DNA from: Thelephora terrestris
Lineage: Eukaryota > Basidiomycota > Agaricomycetes > Thelephorales > Thelephoraceae
Reading direction: 5' to 3'
Assembly (NCBI GenBank): GCA_015956445.1
Contig: WIUZ02000007.1
Span: 1,364,001 to 1,428,000 of the forward strand
Length of the DNA: 64,000 bases
Part shown: positions 12,299 through 22,841 of the stretch, in pieces
Layout: each line of letters starts with the position of its first letter
Position numbering within the stretch: the stretch's first letter is position 1
Notes under the pieces: model-generated
Database searches by the model: none
Told to the model about the DNA's origin: nothing
The model's input: the letters and a program-made list of their open reading frames with translations, nothing else
Made by a program: the position numbers and the translations under genes

Positions 12299-12496
12299 CG
12301 GAGTACTACCCACGCGCAGTCAGGCCCAGCCCCCTCTGGCCGCTCGCACGCTCGTCGAATCGTTGGACGCCAACTGGGAGTGAGTCAGGACGGCCGAAGA
12401 CGACCCTCCCCCCCGGCTGTGCAACCCTTTCGGCAACACGTTTAGTTGTCGGATGGTCAAATTGACACGGATTCGTATGTGGATTCCCCCTTTTCA
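12299..12496 (+). repeat. 198-bp direct repeat, copy 2
   Basis: Same block as 4193-4390, in the same orientation and with the same length. Flanking sequences are unrelated on both sides, so the edges are sharp. Confidence 0.75.
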
Positions 12497-12539
12497 ATAT
12501 CCATCTCTTTTCCTGCTACCACTCCATGCTGAAGAAGGA

Positions 12540-13791
12540 TGTCCCGCGCACAGTTTCCCTGCGGCGGTACCGCAGGCCCCAATGACCGTCGAAGAGGCGG
12601 AGACGGTGTCGTTAGGCTCCCTCCTGCAACTCGAAATGCTGGACTTGTCGACGATCATAGTATCCAAGCGCTCGCTTCTGCCCAACCAACAAATAACTAC
12701 CCGTCAAGACATGTTTTCATAGGGAGCGGAGATAACTGGATCGTCCACCACGGTTTTCTTGAAGGAAGCGGATATGAGAGTCACTTTGTAGGAGGTTCAT
12801 TCTCCATCTCTCCGTTTGCTGACGTGGCTCTCGTCAGGGATTTACATCGCTCCGTCCTCCTCCTCCGGTGACTCATCATCATTCCCACCATCCCGCGGTT
12901 GGGATCCATGGTCAGGAAAATCCCTGGAATGGTCGCCAAGATCCCCACAACGCCATCCCCAGAATACCTCAAACCGCAGCTGGTCTCAGCGAAGGAATGT
13001 CCCGAGTTATGTACCCCCCACAGGTGATGGAATCTACTGTGAGACTCCTCATTTTCCATTCATCTCCTCCAATTGACATGAGTCACCAGTACGGCAACAT
13101 GACTGGGAACCTGCGCCACGGATGTGAGCGACTAACTCCCGCGAACCTGCAACTCGATTGTGCGGCTCCCCACGACTGGAGTGGCACCGTGGACGCGCGC
13201 CAAATTCAAACTGACGCCAATTGGAGGTCCATAAATCCCTCACAGGTGCACGGCACACGAACTCTTCTCACCAAATATGCCTCGAGTTCAAGCGGTGGAC
13301 CGCACAAGTACCGGACCATGTCCAGACGTGACGCACCAGCTCCATTCTTGCCAGGTGGTGACGGCCTCGAACCCGTGAGTCAGGCGTTCCATCTCGTTCC
13401 ATCCCCAGCCGCAGATGCTGATACATTTTCAGAACCCTTTTATCATGACAGGCTACACCCCTCCGAAGATAGGAGAGAGCGGAGGAACGCCCGATCCGGT
13501 CGAGCATACCGAACCCCGTGACATTCGTAGCCCCAGTCATAGTGAAATAGGAGGTGCCGGTGAGAGCATTGCAAAACCGTCCCATCACACAGTCGGAGTT
13601 CGCGGGTTCAGAAAAGCGGAAGAGACCATCGACGCAGAAATGGACATGCCCTCTAGGAAGCGTGTGCGCAGGAGTAGTCCGGGCGCGGCGCCAGTGAGTT
13701 TTTGGGTGTGAATACTGGTGTAGAAACTGAACCCAAACTTCCACAGGACCCGGTGATGCCCATCATCACTCATGGTGTTGGACGACGGCGA
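12540..13791 (+). pseudogene. Orphan family copy 3, C-terminus lost to copia insertion
   Basis: A plausible exon chain on the plus strand gives a P/H/S-rich protein (for example HHHSHHPAVGIHGQENPW and LTPANLQLDCAAPHDWSG). It ends in a basic linker (DMPSRKRVRRSSPGAAP), an intron, and a short exon DPVMPIITHGVGRRRN. In copies 1 and 2 this type of linker is followed at once by the conserved W/KLTDA/SWQP module. Here copia LTR sequence begins at about 13793 and the module is absent. Membership is inferred from architecture, the shared 198-bp upstream block and position, not from an alignable core. An alternative is an unrelated disordered protein. Confidence 0.4.
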
Positions 13792-13792
13792 A

Positions 13793-14075
13793 ACCTAGAC
13801 GTATCGCTGTAAGCGAAAAGTCCTCAATCAAGAGTAAAGACGATTTATTGTACCTAGACGTATCGCTGTAAGCGAAAAGCTATCGACTGGGTAAGCGAGG
13901 GTTCTAGAAAGAGAGAATAAAATATACGCACTCCTCAATCAAGAGTAAAGACGATTGAGGAGTCGAAACGAAAATTGACTGATCCTGTACGCGGTAGCGG
14001 TCGTGGGAAGTAACTACTAAAAGCGTAACGAGATAAGGAAAGGTTCGGAAACACGGAAAGTCTAATATTTCAACA
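13793..14075 (-). repeat. 3' LTR of the copia element, with internal duplication
   Basis: Read on the minus strand, the LTR starts TGTTGAAATATTAGAC directly after a purine-rich tract (GTCAGAGGGAG), the usual polypurine tract/LTR junction. It contains a TATA-like TATATTTTATT. A unit of about 27 bp (CCTAGACGTATCGCTGTAAG on the plus strand) is present twice, at about 13793 and 13852. A unit of about 24 bp (CTCAATCAAGAGTAAAGACG) also appears twice. The outer edge next to the host gene is therefore uncertain. Confidence 0.7.
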
Positions 14076-14124
14076 CTCCCTCTGACTTGAACGTGTGGAA
14101 AGACAAAAGAGAAAGAAAACCAAA

Positions 14125-17100
14125 TTAAGAGTCTCTTCGTTCGAGAACAAGATCTAAGTTAGCCGAATATGCATCCCTCGAGCTAACAAAGGAATCTACG
14201 GGAAGTGACTTGGTAAGGAAATCAGCCAAGTTATCGCAAGAGGGAACATAAGGAATGGAAATCTCGTTGCGATCGACGCGATCGCGCGTCGCGTGGAATT
14301 TTACGCCAAAATGCTTTGAGCCCTTGTGTGTGACTTCACCACGGGTAGCCAAGGCGATGGCGGACTGCGAATCACAGTTAATTTTGAGGGGACCACGGAG
14401 GGGGCGACCGATAGCGTCGGCCATGCTCCTGATCCAGGAGGCTTGACGACCGGCAGACCAAAGAGAAATATATTCGGCCTCCATAGTCGATTCGGCAGTG
14501 AGCTCCTGTTTTCTACTTGACCAAGAAATCGGGCCTTTCGATAGGAAGAAGATGCTGCCTGAGACAGATCGCCGTTTATCTTCCGGAGCGGGGTCGTTGC
14601 CAAAATCCGCATCGCAAAAACCTACTGGCACTGAACTGAATTCGTTTGCAGGCTGCCTATAGTAGACGAGGCATTTCTCCTTTTCATGAGAGAGATAGCC
14701 TAGAACGCGGGCGACGGCCTGCATGTGTTTTGCGGATGGGTTGGCGGAGAACTGGGAGAGTCTCCCAACCACGTAGCCTAAGTCCGGGCGAGTGCCGAGC
14801 ATGATATACATCAGAGACCCGATAGCACTCTGATACTCCCGTACGATGGCGGGGTCATTATCCTCGACGGGATCGGGGTTCGGTTCCAAGTAACCGGCGG
14901 TAGTCATCGGGGTCTTGAAAGCTTTCAAGGTCACGTTAACACGAGCCAAGACAGACTCGATAAAGGCGACCTGATCCAACGCAATAAAGGCGTGTGAGAT
15001 GCCTCGTGTAATACCGGGTTTACGGGACCGACTGATCCGCATGCCGAGGAAGAAGTGGGCGTCAACTGGTGGCGTAATGTCGAAGTATTTGGGAATCCAT
15101 TTTTCGAACTCGTCGGTAAGTATCTTGTCGCCGATAGGAAACAAGTCGTCCACGTAGACAGGGAGTACTAGCGTATAACGCGTTCCTCGCACGACTTTGT
15201 GGGCCACAAACGTGTGGGGCTCCGACTTCACCTGAGTGAGACCAAACTCGGCCATCGTTTCCTTCAGCTTGAGGTACCATTGACGACCAGCCTGCTTTAG
15301 CCCATAAAGCGCCTTCTTGAGAAGAAGACAATGCCCGGCAGGAATATCGTAACCTTCCGGGGCTTCCATGAAAATTTCCTCGTCCAAGTCTCCATAGAGG
15401 TAAGCGGTTTTGACGTCGATCTGACGCACTTCCCAGTCTTCCTGTACGGCGTACGCAAGAAGGAGCCGTAAGGTTTCCAGCCTGGTGACCGGAGCGAACG
15501 TCTCCTGGTAATCCTGACCGTAGACCTGGGTAAAACCGCGAGCAACCAAGCGGGCCTTATAGCGAGTGACTTCACCGTTAGCACCATACTTTGCTCGGTA
15601 AACCCACTTGCAACTAACAACGTTAGTGTTCTTGGGACGAGGGACCACTTCCCATGTTCCTCTGCCTTCGAGTGAGGCGATCTCTTCCGCTTCGGCAGCC
15701 TTCCACTGATCTGATTGTTTGGACTTCATCGCCTCGGTATGACTCCTTGGCTCCATCACAGAAGACGCCTGGGTGTAAAGTTCGACCATGCTGAGATAAG
15801 CAATATCGGCCGCAGTCAAGTCTCCCTCTGAAGCGACGTGCTCTAATTCTGTCGGGATTGGAGGAGACGCGTTGCGAGTTGTGCGAACGCGCCCAGATCG
15901 CCTTGGCCCTTCGTTGGAAGTGATTACTTCCTCAGTTGGGACTGGAACTTCCAGTGCGACCTCCGGTTGCGAGGGATCGGGAGAAGACTGATCCGGTGGT
16001 GTCAGGAATCTGACCACATCGGTAGCGGAGTTGTCCTCGTTGTCATCGTCATCGTCCTCGGATGAGGAACCTGACGCTTCACTGTCCCGTGGATCGAGAT
16101 CTTCGGGATCGAAGTTGTCCGAACTGGACTTGGACTGAGAAGGGGGAGGGGGAGTAGGTTGAGCGGTCGCCGATGAGGCTTCCGCGGGAGGAGAGGGTTG
16201 ACGTGGGGGAGTCCCGTTGTCGGGTGGCGTACGTGCCAGAGGTGCCGGTGATTCGGCGGGTGGAGTCGATTGATCTCTACCTTGACGATCGTCATCAACC
16301 GAAGATTCGTAGTCGGAATCCTCTTCTTCCCCATCAGAACTTTGAGGGTCGAAGAAACTCCAAGGGACGGTGGCGGTGGAAGGAGGTAATTTCGTCTTAG
16401 ACGACGATGCAACGGGTTTGGTGGCAGGAGGAGAACGAGAGGGTTTGGAGGGAGCTGGAGCTGGGACAGGAGGAGTGGGAGCAGGAGGCTGGATCGCAGG
16501 CCGATTCGGAAGTTCCGATTCGTCGAACTTGACGTTAGCCGAGACGACGATTCTCCGGGATGCCGGATTCCATAAACGGAAGGCCTTAGATCCTGCTTCG
16601 TAACCGAGGAATACCATAGGCAGAGCCTTTGGATCCCACTTCTTCGCTGCTTCGTTGTAAGCCCAGGCGCGACAACCGAACGTGCGGAAATGAGAAACAT
16701 TTGGAGTCCTTCCGAACATAAGTTCGTAAGGCGTCCGCCAGTCTAGACCTCTTCGAGGGACACGGTTGAGGATATGTGCCGCAGAACCCATCGCTTCGGC
16801 CCAAAAACCTTTGGACATACCAGAATGTTCCCGCATAGCGCGGGCAGACCCGAGAAGAGTCTGGTTCATCCGCTCGGCAACGCCGTTTTGTTGCGGTGTG
16901 TAGGGCGCCGAGGTTTCCCGAATAATCCCGTGCTCCAAGAGATACTCCGAAAATTCCTCAGACAGGAATTCTCCACCACGATCAGAGTGAAAGAACTTGA
17001 TCTTTCTTCCGGTTAAGTTCTCAGCCATCGCTTTGAACTCTTTGAACTTCTCGAAAGTTTGATCCTTGGACTTGAGGAAGTAGACCCACGTAAAAGAGGT

Positions 17101-18543
17101 CTTGTCGTCGGTGAAGACGCAGCAGTAATTGGCACCGCCAATTGACTGCACTTCCATCGGTCCCATAAGATCCGAATGGATCCGTTCGATCGGGTAAGCA
17201 GATCGTGTTTCCCGAGAGGCAGCCGATTTGAACATACGGCGCTTGGCCTTCCCGACAATACAGCCGGTACATGACACCTTCGGGGCCTCGGTTTCGTCCA
17301 ATACAATACCGTTGACTGGAGGGTTAGAAACCCTTGCCTTCTGAATCGCCTTCCAATTCGCGTGGCCCAAGCGCTGATGCCAAGTGGTAATAGGTAGGGC
17401 GGCGAGAGAATTGAGAGAGCGAATACGATGTGGGTAGTCAGCCCACATGTACACGAGGTAGAGGGATGAATGGCGACGTCCATCGAAAGAAACGCTTCCG
17501 TTCGAGATAGAAACTTTTCCCGAGTGGATGGAGATGGTAAAACCTTTTGCGTCGAATTTACTGACGCTGAGGAAGCGACGTTTGATGCCAGAAACGTGAA
17601 GGACGTCGGTGAGGATGATTGTCGCAAATCTGCGGGGTGCGATCTCGACGTGTCGCGTGACTTTGCCTTCGCCAAGAATCCTGAGTCGAGTGGTGCCATC
17701 GCCAAGAGTAACTGATCGTTCCTCCGAGAACAGACAGTAATCTTGAAAATCCGTGCCGTAAGGGGACATATGGTCGGTAGCACCGGAGTCGAGCAGCCAA
17801 TTTTCAGTTCCAGACCCAAAATAGCAGGAAACAAAGATCTCGGATTGCTCGGCGGAGGAGGACGCAGTAGTTACATTGGCATCTACTACGTTGAGCGATC
17901 CGGACCCGGAACTGGAGGAGGAGGCCTTGGAAGGACAATCCTGCCTAAAATGCCCCGGCTGCCCGCAAGTGTAACACTTGTAGCCATCGGGTGGGGACTT
18001 TTTCTCTTTCTGCTTCTTCGACTTCTCCTTCTTTGGGCCCTGTTTCTTCTTCGGCTGCTTGACCGTGATTACGTTAGCTGCCGAGTCGGCCGCCTCACCC
18101 TTCTTCCGGTTCTCGTACTCGAGAATTCAAGCGCGAACGGTGTCGATCGAGAGGTCTTCGGCAGAAGGGGTGGAGGTGAGGAAATAGTCCTTGATGTGGG
18201 CGTAGGAGTCAGGGAGAGCGAGAACAATGAGAGCGGCGAATTGCCAACTTTCAAACGTGAACTTGTGGAGGTGACATTTGGACCGTAGCTCCGCCATGTC
18301 GTTGAGCTGCTGCTCGACGTTACTGTCGTCGACGAACTTCGTCTTGACCAGGCGACCCCAGTCGAGCATAGCCGAGATACCGTCCTTCTTTTGGTACTTG
18401 ACCTTAAGAAACTCCCATCTCTCGTGGGGAGTCGGCTCGCGATCGAAAATTTCGACGACGGCGGGAACGGTCTCGGTGGCCTCGGTTTTGACGTTGGTAA
18501 CTTTGACTTTCGGGAGATCCTTCAACTCCTGCTGCAGCTGTGG
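14125..18543 (-). pseudogene. Copia Gag-Pol polyprotein with one stop codon
   Basis: One continuous minus-strand frame. The partial Gag has LNDMAELRSKCHLHKFTFES. A zinc knuckle CYTCGQPGHFRQDC lies at 17976-17935, and the protease motif is WLLDSGATDHM. The integrase has an HHCC region (WHQRLGH to CTGC) and acidic residues in IHSDLMG and FFHSDRGGEF. Reverse transcriptase has the catalytic YVDD. RNase H has the block around TMEAEYISLW, and the frame ends at 14125. The only break seen is TGA at 18129-18127, between VRA and ILEYENRK. A single C-to-T change in CGA would produce it. About 1,330 codons downstream are open. The missing gag start leaves no initiator, so the element cannot act alone. 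Confidence 0.9.
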
Positions 18544-20670
18544 TGGTCCATATCGTTAATTTCAACCTGATAAGTGGGTGATACAGTTGTTTCATACAGC
18601 CTGACAGCATGCTGTGGGCATTTTTGTAACGTTCACCTCAAGCACCCAGAATCCAGGTTGAAAATTAGGTTTCCAAATTGGGCCAATCCCATGAGGCCAT
18701 ATTTGGGTTGTTCCCTATGGCTGCCAGCGGCGCTCCACAGCCTTTCCCTCTGTAAATAATGATTATTTTACCAAATATATCGATTTTTTCCGCCAATACT
18801 GGGCCCTGCGTTGCCATTCCCAACGTGAGCGACGGTAGCAACCGTGCGAAACGAGAGCTTCGACCGTGATGGCGCGCGGGCATCCCGCGATCAGCAAAGA
18901 ACCTGGCGTCCCGGGTTCTGAGCTCGCGATGGGGCCCTCCCGCAAATTCCTGCGTAGGGAATGGCCCTCCCTCCCCCCTCCCTCCCCCCTAGGCCAGCTT
19001 CTCGCGTTCGAGGATGCGTCGCGACTGTGGGAACTTTATCCCGCATTGCGATTGGTCCGCATCCACCCGATTACTCTGATCCTCATCCTACACACTGCAG
19101 CCACATTGCCTAATCCCACCTCTCTCTCTTCCCCTCCCCTCGCAACGTACGCAGCTACTCTTTTCGGTCTGTCCGTCCCGCCGCTCTGCTTTGCGATGAC
19201 GTGGCACCCGTACCGCTCGTTTCTCAGCCGAGCGGATGATCCGGCCTCCAGATTAGGTGGGTAATCTGTCTTCCCTCCTGGATATTTTTCACTTATCGGG
19301 TTCCCCTTGGGTAGACGCCCCTCACTCGACGACAGCGGGTGTTTCTTGTGCAGTGCTTCTGATTGGCCAATGTCTGTTGCTCCGATCCCATCCTTCGCGC
19401 CGTTGTGAAGTTGGCAATCCCTTTTCCCTCTCACTCAGCATATTCCCAGCATGTTATGCGATGGGCAACGGTCCTCCCCCTATCCTCGCGCGTGCCTCAT
19501 GGATCCCCTCCGCCTATTGGTCGACGAAACTTGGTTCATCGTCCCGGCCCGCTTCTCCCATGCCCTGCTTGGCGATCCTCTTCCTCTTCCCGCCCGTTTC
19601 TTCTGTTGTCGCATTTCTCCGGGAGCAACAACCTCTCCCCATGCTCTCGCGTCCTTCGTGGATGCTCCTTTTTGATTGGCCGACGCTGGTCTGCCCTCCC
19701 GATCCGCGCATCCCACTTTCCGAGCGCTTTTTGCCCCTCTTGGAAATCATCTATACCTTTCGGTCGATCCTGCTCTATCGCATTTCATCGGGAGCAGCCG
19801 CTCTGCCGCATTCCCCCACATGCTCTAAGGACGTTGCGTTACGATTGGTCGACGCCAGTCCCGCCCCGCCGATTCCGTCTGCTCCATTTGGCAAGTCCCT
19901 TCCCTTTTCCCTCGTTCCGTGTCTTATCGCGCTTTGTGGCGAGCACCTCCTGCCCCTCCTGGAAATCATCTTCCCTTTTCGGTCGATTCTGCTCCATCGC
20001 ATTCCATCGGGAGCAGCCGCTCTTCCCCATTCCCCCACGTGCTCTGTGGACGTTGTCTTACGATTGGTCGACGCCAGTCCCGTCCCGCCAATTCCGTCTG
20101 CTCCACTTGGCAAGTCCCTTCCCTTTTCCCTCCTTCCGTGTCTCATCGTGCTTTGTGGCGAGCACTTTCTGCCCCTCCTGGAAATCATCTTCCCTTTTCG
20201 GTCGATTCTGCTCCATCGCATTCCATCGGGAGCAGCCGCACTTCCCCATTCCCCACGTGCTCTGCGGACGTTGTCGTACGATTGGTCGATGCCAGTCCCG
20301 CCCCACCGATTTCGTCTGCTCCACTTGGCAAGTCCCTTCTCTTTTCCCTCGTTCCGTGTCTTATCGCGCTTCATGGCATGCGCTGGTCCTTTCCCAACCC
20401 CCCAGGCCTCAGGTGCTTTGTTGGCGTTGAAACATCACTGGTCGACATCACTTCCCCATCCCGCGCCTTCTTTCTGCCCCCGCATGGCAACCCTCTTCCC
20501 CTTTCGATCTCTTCTTCTCCGGTCGCGCTCTATTGGGAGAAACGACCTCCCTCTTGCATCCTTCCTGATTCCTGCATCGTGATTGGTCAATGCCGTTCGC
20601 TCTGCTCCGTAAGTTTCTACCCTTCTCATTCAATCCATCTCCCTCATCCCGTTTGCTCTGCCATGTAAAT
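18541..20670 (+). repeat. Left inverted arm of the KDZ element
   Basis: Pyrimidine-rich on the plus strand and built from diverged units that recur every 150-220 bp. Each unit carries an ATTGG core (inverted CCAAT), often as GATTGGTCGACG: near 19050, 19360, 19514, 19674, 19842, 20062, 20281 and 20580. It matches the reverse complement of 36530-38224. Long open frames here (for example 19257-20582) are compositional artefacts. Confidence 0.9.
19732..20386 (+). repeat. Three tandem 219-bp units
   Basis: Units start at 19732, 19951 and 20170 (each TGCCCCTC.TGGAAATCATC) and are highly similar. The right arm holds only one such unit, closest in sequence to the first (shared variant bases such as CTATACCTTT). 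The expansion therefore happened in the left arm, or was lost in the right, after the arms last matched. Confidence 0.92.
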
Positions 20671-22841
20671 CCCCTCCCATTTCGCTCTTTCGTGTCTTAT
20701 TCTACTCCGTGGTGAGCAGCAATCCCCCCTCAGGTGCTCCGTCAATGCCGCAATTTCATCCATCGACACTTCCCTATCCCGCAACTCTGACTGGAAATCC
20801 TCTTCCCTCTGTAATCACGTTCCGAGCAAGCGACGACCTCTCCACATCCCCTCCCATGTTCTGCGGACGCTGCTTTACGATTGGATGATACCGGTCCCTC
20901 TCCTGATGCCATCTCCTCTCGCTCTCTTCGGGAAATTGCTTCCCTTCTCGCTCCCCCGTGTCTCGCTCTCCCTCACGGCGAGCGGCAGTCCTCCCGCCCT
21001 CGGGTGCTTCATCAACACCGTGATGTCAATGGTCGATAGTTTTGCCTATCCACACTTCCTTTCTGCTCTGTTTAGCAATCCCCTCACTTCTTTACCTGCC
21101 CTTTCCCTTGTCTCGTTCTAGCACGTTCTCGATCTTGAGTATTGCCAGCCAATCCCTATCCTCTCACATGTTCTGTACGTGCCGCATTCTTATTGGTTAA
21201 TTCCATCTCTTTCGCCATGCCCTGCCGCCCCCCCCCCCTCGTTGCTTTAGTCGCTCGCTGCACGCCGTGGTAAGCGGTGGCCTTTCCCTATTTCCATCAG
21301 GTGCTTTCTCGTCGCAACGGGCTCCCCGTTCCCGCGTGTGTTTTAGTACAATTTGTCGACGCTCATTAATTGTTCCCGATACCACCCGCCGACCACCCGC
21401 CTCCTCCAACCTTGTCCGCTCATTTGCTCGCTTCGTACCGACCGCGTCGAATGTTTGTTTCGTAACACATTGTTGAAACAGACGCACCACATACCCTACA
21501 ATTAAATTAGTTCACAGTTTGTCGACAGTAACATACATCCCATGCCGCGCAACTTAGTGTTCCCCACCAGCAAAAGTTACGAGAACACGCGCCTTCGAAA
21601 CGCTCTACGTTATCGAGACATCTGCTGACGCCACCGCTATCTACAACCTCAGTTCCCTTCGCCTTTGTTCCCCTTGCGGATGATCAAAATCGCAGGCCGT
21701 CCCCTCATTTCAACCGCTCTCTTTACCTCCTCTTTTCGAGCATCAGCGTACACCCACTCCCCACCAACATATGCCACGCACTTCACCAACCCACAAGGCG
21801 CTCCAGAAACCCTCCGCTGTAAATCACGATGTGTATCGAACACCCCTTCCTCACCATCGCATCCTCTTACCTTACGAGTTCTCTGCAGCCCTCACAATCA
21901 ACACCCCTTTGCATCCCACGTGTCCGTCCTTTCTTTACAACTTTGCTCACTACCTTTCTGGTTTGAACACCGGCCAAAATCCCTCCCTAATATCTCACAC
22001 CGCACTGGCTCCCTGCCCCTCGTCGCAATGGACTCAAACCTCCGTCGGAAGCCCTACCCACTACACCTTGGAACCCTCTGCACGTCACATAGTGCTTCAT
22101 TCAATTCTCGTCCCACAGGGTGAGTGGAGAATTTCGTTCTTATGCTACCCTCTGCTGACCAACAGCTTGAAACGTGACAAACGTCAATTGTACTCTGACA
22201 GTCGTCCACAACCACAGCTCCTCGTTCAAAATGGCATGGTTGCAACAGCGCACTATCAAATATCTGGCCGCGCACTTTCTATTAGATTTCGCCACAGGCC
22301 CCATTTCGCAGCGAGACGATACCCCACGACCACCACCCTCCATGTGTAGGCCCACCCCCGATGCCGCGCACTCATCCGTAGACCATAGATCCCTCCTTAC
22401 TTCCCCTCCGCTCATGGGTATCGTCTTTCTCTCGTGCAAGGCGACTCAGACTTGGGGTCCCCTTCTCCTGCCCATCCATATGGTTTGTCGTAGCTTACCT
22501 ACAACCCGCGTGCTCCAGCAAATTCTCGTTAGATAACTTCCTGTATATTTACCTTCTGTGTACACCGCTTCAGACGTGCCCTCGAAATCATATAGGTTGG
22601 AATCCAGCCTCAAATACAGAGGCGGAGGAGGAACGGTTTCCGAGGGGACAGTACCTAGGGGGGCGACGCCTCTGAATAGCAATCATACCAGTTAGCTTTA
22701 ACACATATCTCGTTAGCCCACGACCCTTCCTGTTCGCACGTTGTAGAAAGATATGCATTGCCAGGCACACGGATGTGCTCACTGGTCCAAAAAACTTCGG
22801 ACAAAAACCTCGGACTAGAAAAAACATTGGACTAGAAATAT
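20671..22841. other. Diverged satellite-like region inside the KDZ element
   Basis: The pyrimidine-rich pattern with ATTGG cores continues in weaker form to about 21200 (near 20878 and 21189), then fades. No gene is supported; the open frames between 21650 and 22540 lack any domain. The last few hundred bases lie downstream of the KDZ transposase stop at 22842. Confidence 0.55.

Larger units (their letters stand above)
13793..18543 (-). mobile_element. 5'-truncated Ty1/copia LTR retrotransposon
   Basis: The element contains a 3' LTR, a polypurine tract, complete pol and most of gag. The 5' LTR, primer-binding site and start of gag are missing. The truncation falls exactly at the terminus of the large KDZ element (GGTGGTCC at 18541-18548). 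No 5' remainder is recognisable beyond the far end of the KDZ element at 38225. Confidence 0.88.

Noticed and set aside
16002-16700. 232-codon minus-strand frame within pol
   Set aside because: It is an out-of-frame shadow of the serine/proline-rich linker between integrase and reverse transcriptase of the copia polyprotein.
19257-20582. 441-codon open frame on the plus strand, with a similar 343-codon frame at 36475-37506 on the minus strand
   Set aside because: Both lie in the transposon arms. The peptide is a repeat of P/S/F-rich segments produced by the pyrimidine-rich satellite units, with other frames equally open and no domain.
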